A DNA stretch of 64,000 nucleotides, taken from Butyrivibrio sp. AC2005. GTDB lineage: Bacteria; Bacillota; Clostridia; Lachnospirales; Lachnospiraceae. The stretch is from positions 23,456 to 87,455 of the forward strand of contig NZ_KE384141.1 of assembly GCF_000424145.1 (NCBI RefSeq), written 5' to 3'. Below are positions 58,026-64,000 of this stretch, in pieces (within the stretch, counting starts at the first letter, position 1; every line of letters begins with the position of its first letter). Both the position numbers and the translations under genes were made by a program. The notes under the pieces are model-generated. The model had not been told where the DNA came from. It made no database searches and was given only the letters and a program-made list of their open reading frames with translations.

Positions 58026-59261
58026 ATGTCACTTAACAAAAAGTCAGTAGATGACATCAACGTAAAGGGCAGACGTGTACTTGTTCGTTGCGATTTCAAC
58101 GTACCGCTTAAGAATGGTGAGATCACAGACGAGACAAGAATCGTTGCAGCTCTTCCCACAATTGAGAAACTTATGAAGGATGGTGGCAAGCTTATCCTTT
58201 GCTCACACCTTGGTAAGGTTAAGAATGGTCCCAACGAGGGCGAGTCACTTGCTCCTGTTGCTAAGAGACTTTCTGAGAAGCTTGGCAAGGAAGTTAAGTT
58301 CATTGCTGATTACAATGTAACTGGCGCTGATGCTACAGCTGCTGTAGAGGCTATGAATGAAGGCGATGTAATCCTTCTTCAGAACACAAGATTCAGAGGT
58401 AAGGAAGAGACAAAGCCTGAAGAGGCTGGTGAGGCATTTGCTAAGGAACTTGCTGATCTTGCAGATGACTATGTATGTGACGCTTTCGGTTCAGCTCACA
58501 GAGCACATGCTTCTGTTGCAGTTGTTACAAAGTACATCACAGAGAAGGGCGGTAACAACGTAGTTGGTTACCTTATGCAGAAGGAGATCGATTTCCTTGG
58601 TAACGCAGTTGAGAATCCGGTTAGACCTTTCGTAGCAATCCTCGGCGGTGCTAAGGTTGCTGATAAGCTTAACGTTATCAATACTCTTCTTGAGAAGTGC
58701 GATACACTTATCATCGGTGGTGGTATGGCTTACACATTCCTTAAGGCTAAGGGATATGAGATTGGTAAGTCACTCCTTGATGAGACTAAGGTTGATTACT
58801 GCAAAGAGATGATGGAGAAGGCTGAGAAGTCAGGTAAGAAGCTTCTTCTTCCTATCGACACAGTTTGCATCGATGATTTCCCGAATCCTATCGATGATCC
58901 TTCAATCACAACTATAGTAGTTGATGCTGATAAGATCCCTGCTGACAAAGAGGGTGCTGATATCGGACCTAAGACAATTGAACTTTATGCAGAAGCAGTT
59001 AAGTCTGCTAAGACAGTAGTATGGAACGGACCTATGGGTGTATTCGAGAACCCTGTTCTTGCTACAGGTACTAAGGAAGTTGCTAAGGCTCTTTCAGAGA
59101 CATCTGCTACAACTATCATCGGTGGTGGTGACAGTGCAGCTGCTGTTAACCAGCTTGGCTATGCTGACAAGATGAGCCACATCTCAACAGGTGGCGGTGC
59201 TTCACTTGAGTTCCTTGAGGGCAAGAAGCTTCCCGGCGTTTATGCTGCAGACAATAAGTAA
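58026..59261 (+). CDS. pgk: Phosphoglycerate kinase
   Basis: Pgk makes ATP from 1,3-bisphosphoglycerate. The 411-residue protein has RVLVRCDFNVPL near the N-terminus, the substrate loop SHLGK, and C-terminal nucleotide motifs WNGPMGVFE and IGGGDSAAAV. I use ATG 58026 with AGGAGG upstream; an earlier start at 57984 would translate the terminator hairpin. Highly biased codons. Next gene is 13 bases away. Confidence 0.98.
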   Translation: MSLNKKSVDDINVKGRRVLVRCDFNVPLKNGEITDETRIVAALPTIEKLMKDGGKLILCSHLGKVKNGPNEGESLAPVAKRLSEKLGKEVKFIADYNVTGADATAAVEAMNEGDVILLQNTRFRGKEETKPEEAGEAFAKELADLADDYVCDAFGSAHRAHASVAVVTKYITEKGGNNVVGYLMQKEIDFLGNAVENPVRPFVAILGGAKVADKLNVINTLLEKCDTLIIGGGMAYTFLKAKGYEIGKSLLDETKVDYCKEMMEKAEKSGKKLLLPIDTVCIDDFPNPIDDPSITTIVVDADKIPADKEGADIGPKTIELYAEAVKSAKTVVWNGPMGVFENPVLATGTKEVAKALSETSATTIIGGGDSAAAVNQLGYADKMSHISTGGGASLEFLEGKKLPGVYAADNK

Positions 59262-59274
59262 GGAGAGATAGAAA

Positions 59275-60021
59275 ATGGCAAGAAGACGTATTATTGCCGG
59301 CAACTGGAAGATGAACATGACACCTTCAGAAGCTGTAAAGCTTGTTGCTGAGCTTAAAGATTTAGTTAAAAATGATGATGTAGACGTAGTTTACTGCGTA
59401 CCTGCAATTGATATTGTTCCTGTAGTAGAGGCTGTAAAGGGCACAAATGTTAACGTTGGTGCTGAGAACTTCTACATTGAGGACAAGGGTGCATTCACAG
59501 GTGAGATTTCCGCACCTATGCTTGTAGATGCAGGCGTTACATACGTTATCATGGGACATTCTGAGAGAAGAGATATCTTCGGCGAGAATGATATCCTTAT
59601 CAATGCAAAGGTTAAGAAGGCATTTGCTGCTGGTCTTACACCTATCCTTTGCTGTGGTGAGTCACTTGCACTTCGTAAGGCTGGTACTTACAAGGAGTGG
59701 ATTGAGAGACAGATCACATGGGATCTTAGCGGTGTAACAGCTGATCAGGTTAAGAAGCTTGTTATCGCTTACGAGCCTATCTGGGCTATCGGAACAGGTG
59801 AAACAGCTACAGCTGATCAGGCTGAAGAAGTTTGTGCATTCATCCGTGAGCTTATTGCTAAGCTTTACGATCAGGCTACAGCTGATGAAGTTCGTATCCA
59901 GTACGGCGGATCAATGAATGCAGGTAATGCTGCTGAGCTTCTTTCAAAGCCCAACATCGATGGCGGCCTTATCGGCGGTGCATCACTTAAGCCTGACTTC
60001 GGCAAAATCGTTAACGCTTAA
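59275..60021 (+). CDS. tpiA: Triosephosphate isomerase, first copy
   Basis: TpiA interconverts dihydroxyacetone phosphate and glyceraldehyde 3-phosphate. The 248-residue barrel has all catalytic residues: N10 and K12 in GNWKMN, H95 in MGHSERR, E167 in AYEPIWAIGTG, and the phosphate loop YGGS. Codon use is as biased as in gapA and pgk, so this is probably the main, highly expressed isomerase. It is 13 bases after pgk and followed by a hairpin and repeats. Confidence 0.98.
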   Translation: MARRRIIAGNWKMNMTPSEAVKLVAELKDLVKNDDVDVVYCVPAIDIVPVVEAVKGTNVNVGAENFYIEDKGAFTGEISAPMLVDAGVTYVIMGHSERRDIFGENDILINAKVKKAFAAGLTPILCCGESLALRKAGTYKEWIERQITWDLSGVTADQVKKLVIAYEPIWAIGTGETATADQAEEVCAFIRELIAKLYDQATADEVRIQYGGSMNAGNAAELLSKPNIDGGLIGGASLKPDFGKIVNA

Positions 60022-60046
60022 GAAGTATAAATAGGAAAAGCTTGTG

Positions 60047-60086
60047 AACGGGTTCATTTGAAATAATTTCATATGAACCCGTTTGT
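60047..60086 (+). terminator. Hairpin after the first tpiA
   Basis: AACGGGTTCAT (60047-60057) pairs perfectly with ATGAACCCGTT (60073-60083), with a short TTGTT tail. Probably a terminator, perhaps leaky. Confidence 0.75.
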
Positions 60087-60094
60087 TCTTGCTT

Positions 60095-60172
60095 ATGCAA
60101 GAGCATGACGGGAATGATTTATGCAAGAGCATGACGGGAATGATTTATGCAAGAACATGACGGGCTTGATTT
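60095..60172. repeat. 26-bp tandem repeat, three units
   Basis: Units at 60095-60120, 60121-60146 and 60147-60172, each starting ATGCAAGA(G/A)CATGACGGG. The first two are identical, and the third differs at a few bases. Units are directly adjacent with no spacer, so this is not a CRISPR array. Confidence 0.9.
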
Positions 60173-60175
60173 AAA

Positions 60176-60223
60176 GCCTTCCCCTTTTTAAGGGGAAGGT
60201 GTCACCGAAGGTGACGGATGAGG
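60176..60223 (+). repeat. Two-hairpin palindromic repeat, copy 7
   Basis: CCTTCCCCTT/AAGGGGAAGG, then GTCACC-GAA-GGTGAC, then GGATGAGG. It lies 22 bases before the second tpiA start and so in its leader. Confidence 0.9.
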
Positions 60224-60244
60224 TTATAGTAAGGAGAATGAAAA

Positions 60245-60994
60245 ATGTCTAGAAGACGTATAATAGCCGGCAACTGGAAGATGAATATGACACCTGCGGA
60301 GACGACAGCATTTATAGCAAAGCTTCGTCCCCTGGTTGAAAATAACGATGTTGATGTGGTTTTATGTGTACCCGCAATTGATATTATCCCTGCAATTACA
60401 GCTTCACGTGGGACCAATATAGAAATTGGTGCTCAGAACATGCATTTCGAGGAAAGCGGAGCCTATACAGGAGAAATATCACCTAATATGCTGACAGATG
60501 CGGGTGTTAAGTATGTAATACTTGGGCATTCGGAGCGCCGTGAATATAACCACGAGACAGACGCAGAACTTAATAAGAAGGTTAAGAAAGCATTTGAGCA
60601 TGGACTTACCCCGATCCTTTGCTGTGGTGAGACCCTTGATCAGAGAAATAAGGGTATCACCCTTGACTGGATAAGGATGCAGATAAAATCAGATCTCGAA
60701 GGAATCTCTGCAGAGAATGTAGAAGAGATGGTCGTTGCTTATGAGCCTATCTGGGCTATCGGAACAGGTGAGACAGCGACTGCAGAAGAGGCAGAGGAAG
60801 TATGCAAAGCTATTCGCAACTGCATAGCTGAAATGTATGATGAAGATACTGCTGAGAAAGTTCGCATCCAGTATGGCGGATCCGTAAACGCGGGAAATGC
60901 TGCAGAGCTCTTTTCACAACCTGATATAGATGGAGGCCTTGTTGGTGGAGCATCACTCAAACCTGATTTTGGAAAAATTGTTAATTGTTCATAA
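60245..60994 (+). CDS. Triosephosphate isomerase, second copy
   Basis: A 249-residue paralogue of the gene immediately upstream. All catalytic residues are kept: N10, K12, H95, E167 and YGGS. The proteins are closely alike at the ends (both RRRIIAGNWKMNMTP and GGASLKPDFGKIVN) but differ widely in between. Codon use is less biased than in the first copy, suggesting lower expression or later arrival. AAGGAG precedes ATG 60245. A strong terminator follows. A different condition of expression or a substrate variant is possible. Confidence 0.95.
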   Translation: MSRRRIIAGNWKMNMTPAETTAFIAKLRPLVENNDVDVVLCVPAIDIIPAITASRGTNIEIGAQNMHFEESGAYTGEISPNMLTDAGVKYVILGHSERREYNHETDAELNKKVKKAFEHGLTPILCCGETLDQRNKGITLDWIRMQIKSDLEGISAENVEEMVVAYEPIWAIGTGETATAEEAEEVCKAIRNCIAEMYDEDTAEKVRIQYGGSVNAGNAAELFSQPDIDGGLVGGASLKPDFGKIVNCS

Positions 60995-61023
60995 ATAAAC
61001 TGTATATTAAAAAATGTGCAGTG

Positions 61024-61059
61024 AAAGCTCCCTGTGTATAGCTCATAGGGAGCTTTTTT
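61024..61059 (+). terminator. Terminator after the second tpiA
   Basis: AAAGCTCCCT pairs with AGGGAGCTTT and six T follow in all. It closes the glycolytic cluster. Confidence 0.92.
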
Positions 61060-61177
61060 ACGTAAAAAAATTTATGAAAAATTCATCAAATGCCGAAAAA
61101 CTTAACATTTTTTTAATGAGATAGATTTTATAATTATATGTGTAGGAAAAAGTTGGTTATATGGGGGATTCTGATTT

Positions 61178-62554
61178 ATGAGTAATGCATTACATATAAC
61201 AATACTGGTAATTATAAGTATTATTGCATTCGTCTTTCTTGGGATTATCAGGAATAAAACCAGTGTAGCTAAAGTCCTTCCCAAAAAATATACTATTCAG
61301 CTTATTCAGCTGGGAATCATTTTTAATTGCTTTCTTAGAGTGTTATCTATTTTATATCCAACTCTTAATCCGCAACGAATATTATTGACAGGTTCTGCAC
61401 TTATTGTTGCTATTGTAGGTTTTGCAGCGCAGACTGCCATTGCTGACGTAATTTGCGGACTCCTTATAAGTATAAATAAACCCTTCGAAATAGGAGACAG
61501 AATTATAATAGATGGTCTTGATGCGGGTATTGTTGAGGATATTACATTAAGGCATATAGTTGTTGCAATCTATGACGGGCTAAAAATAGTTGTCCCCAAC
61601 AGTCAGCTTAATACAAAGACAGTTATCAATCACAGTTTCAATAATAAAGAGCGTAATGGAGTTCATCTCCAGTATGCAGTAGGCTATGATACTGATGTTC
61701 AGATGGCAATGGATGTGATAAGGGACTGTGTGGCAGAAAGTCCTTATACTCTTAATGTTGAAAGAAATGGTATAAAGGAAGACTCGGGACCCGTTTATTT
61801 TTTGAAAATTTTAGATAGTTCATTTGTTCTTGAAACGACTATTTTTGTTCCGAAAGGAACAAGTACCTATGTGGCGACTACCGATGTAAATATGCGCATA
61901 ATAGAAGCTTTTAGAGAAAATAATATTGAGATTCCTTATAACTACATAAATGTTGTTGATACTGATGCTTTAGAAGATAGAGATGCATATTCAAATAAAA
62001 AGTACTTATCGAAAAAGAAATCTGCACCTGAGAAAAGGCATTACAGGACCAATAACCTTAAGCTTAACGGAAATGATGAGGATATTGATCTGGCTAAGAA
62101 CCTTGCAGATAATTTTGCCAAAAGACAAAGACTCTCGACAAGGGATACTCATAAGCTTGAGCTGATGACTGAAGAAACCATAGCACTTATGGAAGCATTG
62201 ATAGGTGAGGTAAAGTCTTCATTCTGGATTGAAGGAAGTGGGTTTGAATACAGAATACACTTAAGTATTGATACAAGGGTCGGCACAGAAGAGTATAAGC
62301 GCCTTATCGGAATTTCAAGTTCGGGAAAAAACGAAGCAATCAGCGGCCTTACAGGCAGGATATTTGATGCCATGCAAAGAGGCGTTAAAACTATTAACAA
62401 TGGCGATAATAATCAGAAATACGAGTGGGATATTAATCGCAAAGAGATGTCGCAGGATGAGATTAGTGAGTCGATTCTTGCTGCTATTGCCAGTAAAATC
62501 AAGGTGGGTGTTACAAAGGAAAAGGTAGAATTTGTGGTGGTAAAGAAGCAATAA
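61178..62554 (+). CDS. MscS-type mechanosensitive channel with extra C-terminal domain
   Basis: The 458-residue protein has three membrane segments (about 5-25, 42-62 and 70-95), then the MscS beta domain with FAAQTAIADVICGLLISI, PFEIGDRIII and IVVPNSQL. The family usually ends near residue 290. Here about 150 further residues (from about 300) contain KLELMTEETIALMEAL and RIHLSIDTRV, resembling the ATP-binding-like domain of small Lachnospiraceae histidine-kinase-type ATPase proteins (from memory). A -10-like TATAAT at 61129 has no good -35. A gate coupled to a cytoplasmic regulatory domain is plausible. Confidence 0.85.
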   Translation: MSNALHITILVIISIIAFVFLGIIRNKTSVAKVLPKKYTIQLIQLGIIFNCFLRVLSILYPTLNPQRILLTGSALIVAIVGFAAQTAIADVICGLLISINKPFEIGDRIIIDGLDAGIVEDITLRHIVVAIYDGLKIVVPNSQLNTKTVINHSFNNKERNGVHLQYAVGYDTDVQMAMDVIRDCVAESPYTLNVERNGIKEDSGPVYFLKILDSSFVLETTIFVPKGTSTYVATTDVNMRIIEAFRENNIEIPYNYINVVDTDALEDRDAYSNKKYLSKKKSAPEKRHYRTNNLKLNGNDEDIDLAKNLADNFAKRQRLSTRDTHKLELMTEETIALMEALIGEVKSSFWIEGSGFEYRIHLSIDTRVGTEEYKRLIGISSSGKNEAISGLTGRIFDAMQRGVKTINNGDNNQKYEWDINRKEMSQDEISESILAAIASKIKVGVTKEKVEFVVVKKQ

Positions 62555-62617
62555 GCAGGCTAATCAAATGCTAAAGCTGATTCAAGAGATATCGGATAAG
62601 AAGTAAACGGAGAAGCT

Positions 62618-62788
62618 ATGAAACGATTTGTCAGTAGCAGAGCAGTTTTTACCATAGGAGAGAATAAGGATTTCTCTGAGGCTCATGCGTATATAGAGAA
62701 AGAATTAAAAAAGATTGGCTGTGAAAAAAGACTCATGCTAAAGGTCTTGATTTCGGCTGAAGAAACTTTGACTGCTATGATAAAATAA
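62618..62788 (+). CDS. Small 56-residue protein, possibly truncated ATPase-like
   Basis: The frame starts MKRFVSSRAVFTIGENKDFS and ends LISAEETLTAMIK. The segment KRLMLKVLISAEETLTAM resembles LELMTEETIALMEAL in the C-terminal domain of the preceding MscS protein, so it may be the first half of a related ATPase-like domain that stops early. An ACGGAG site is near the start. It may be a pseudogene fragment or a genuine small protein; the stop is followed by unrelated AT-rich sequence. Confidence 0.5.
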   Translation: MKRFVSSRAVFTIGENKDFSEAHAYIEKELKKIGCEKRLMLKVLISAEETLTAMIK

Positions 62789-62844
62789 GGACGTAATAGT
62801 GATATTACAAATATATTTTTTTTTATGAGAGGAGAAACAGATTA

Positions 62845-64000
62845 ATGAAAAGAAGGATGATAGCAGCATTTTTGTGCACTGTGCTGGTAATAGCCGGATG
62901 CAGTAATAATGGTTCAAATTCAGATGTGGGAAGCGGTGCTCCTGCTAAAACTGAAGAGACTGCCGAGGCAACGACTGATAGTGTTGAAGCAGAGAGTACT
63001 GAAAGTGATACTGCAGAAGCAGAGAGTACCGAAAGCGAAACGGCCCAAGCGGACAGCTCAGAGGAAGGCAATTCCGAATCAGATAGCGACTCTGCAGAGG
63101 CAGAGGGCACAGGCAAATACGGCAACGACCTTTTTGAGATTACTATTCCCGATGAACTTAAGGATATAGTAGAGGTGGATGTATCCGAGGATAGGATTGA
63201 TGTTTTTCATAAGGAGTCAAAGGATGCCGGTTATGGTGGCTATGCATTCGGAGTGTGGGCTGCTAAGCTTCCTGGCGAATATGCAGGTGGGCCATATACA
63301 AAAATCGGTGAAATTACTAATGGAGATGCAGAGATTTACGATGTTGTAAAATGTATGCCTACAGAGGTTCAGTGGGATTATAACGAGGATGAACCTGAAG
63401 ACTTCGTTAAGATTGATAAGGCAGAGGACGCTATTCTAAGTTCAGTTACAGGTGTTAATGACTTTAGTTATGTGAAGGGTGCCGGTACCAAAGGTGAGGA
63501 TATATATAAGGATGTTCTCGCTAAATATGTGCAGGCTGTAAACGAAGGCTGGGATGCCGATAAGCTTGAGAGCGAGGGCATGAGTGCTGAGTTTAATAAT
63601 GTTGCATCAGCTGATGAAGGAAATGGACTTGATGCAATCGGTTTTGCCTATGCTGATACAAATATTGATGGAATTGATGAACTCTTTGTTGGACCCATTG
63701 ATGAGGGAGATGCAAAGGGAATTGCCTATGATATTTATACAATGGTTGATCGTAAGCCTGCGCTTGTAGTATCAGGTGGAGCCAGAGACAGATATTATAA
63801 CTATGATGGCCACTTTATATGCAATGAGTGGTCAGGCGGAGCAGCTCAGAGCGGCTACGATTTATATGCACTTATGTACAATGAGACAGAAATGGTTCTT
63901 CAGTATGGTTATAAATATGATGGCTATGAAAATGAGAATGAGCCATGGTTTAAACAGGAATCCAAAGACAAATTCGAGAGTATAACAGAGGATGAATTTA
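62845..64000 (+). CDS. Lipoprotein, cut by the window end
   Basis: At least 385 codons without a stop to the end of the window. The signal peptide ends in lipobox VIAGC, making C19 the lipidation site. A long Glu/Ser/Thr-rich linker (about 20-92) with repeated AESTES-like units follows. Then comes a folded region beginning NDLFEITIPDELKD, and a later region (from about 225) with YADTNIDGIDELFVG, resembling an EF-hand-like calcium loop. Function unknown; it is surface exposed. GAGAGGAG precedes the ATG. Confidence 0.85.
   Translation, partial: MKRRMIAAFLCTVLVIAGCSNNGSNSDVGSGAPAKTEETAEATTDSVEAESTESDTAEAESTESETAQADSSEEGNSESDSDSAEAEGTGKYGNDLFEITIPDELKDIVEVDVSEDRIDVFHKESKDAGYGGYAFGVWAAKLPGEYAGGPYTKIGEITNGDAEIYDVVKCMPTEVQWDYNEDEPEDFVKIDKAEDAILSSVTGVNDFSYVKGAGTKGEDIYKDVLAKYVQAVNEGWDADKLESEGMSAEFNNVASADEGNGLDAIGFAYADTNIDGIDELFVGPIDEGDAKGIAYDIYTMVDRKPALVVSGGARDRYYNYDGHFICNEWSGGAAQSGYDLYALMYNETEMVLQYGYKYDGYENENEPWFKQESKDKFESITEDEF

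Noticed and set aside
60095..60172. Possible CRISPR array
   Set aside because: Repeat units are contiguous with no unique spacers, and no cas gene is present; the same applies to the array at 52417-52514.

Overview
The window reads as chromosomal DNA of an anaerobic Firmicute of the Lachnospiraceae, most like Butyrivibrio or Pseudobutyrivibrio. This is inferred from gene content, not from a database match. Supporting points are the division cluster order mraZ-rsmH-ftsL-pbp-murD-ftsW-ftsQ-ftsZ, a fused AroE-AroK protein, DUF5688 and DUF4317 proteins, AGGAGG-type ribosome binding sites, sigma-A-like promoters, and small GC-containing palindromic repeats of a kind I associate with Clostridia. 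I see no phage, insertion sequence or CRISPR array.

Layout. 1-9.8 kb: division and cell-wall operon behind a promoter with MraZ boxes; mraY, murC and murG are absent from it. 10-15.6 kb: nrdR, then an ABC peptide-type importer (binding protein, two permeases, two ATPases). 15.7-24.6 kb: housekeeping genes (YqeG phosphatase, aroE-aroK fusion, aroQ, efp), a DUF5688 protein, tRNA-Arg(CCG), a membrane-anchored SH3b protein, a Gfo/Idh/MocA oxidoreductase and gdhA. 25-30 kb: nhaC, a 54-codon gene, an XRE regulator, a decayed stretch with an acetyltransferase remnant, an unrecognised membrane protein and a small lipoprotein. 30.2-36.2 kb, minus strand: a complete fructose PTS cluster (fruR-fruK-fruA-ptsH-ptsI) with a 10-bp-phased operator. 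36.4-43 kb: a HAD phosphatase, a CheC/FliY-like protein, DUF4317, and a heterodimeric ABC exporter. 43-49.9 kb, minus strand: a compact operon of degenerate GGDEF protein, sigma factor, transglutaminase, GspF, four pseudopilin-like proteins and a GGDEF-REC protein. 50-56.6 kb: two chemoreceptors, an orphan Cache protein and a PHP phosphatase. 56.9-61 kb: gapA, pgk and two tandem tpiA genes. 61-64 kb: an MscS channel with an unusual C-terminal domain and a lipoprotein cut by the window end.

How it fits together. Glycolysis (gap-pgk-tpi) and the fructose PTS share the same flux. The chemoreceptors, the CheC-like protein and the two GGDEF proteins point to a motile or surface-sensing cell. The best candidate for an undescribed system is the 43-49.9 kb operon. 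It encodes a pilus or type II-like assembly platform protein and its pseudopilins together with their own sigma factor, an extracytoplasmic transglutaminase and two diguanylate-cyclase-type proteins, but no GspE ATPase or prepilin peptidase.

Scattered through the window are seven copies of a two-hairpin palindromic repeat whose stems change in a compensatory way. Several copies sit directly in front of start codons or directly before terminators.
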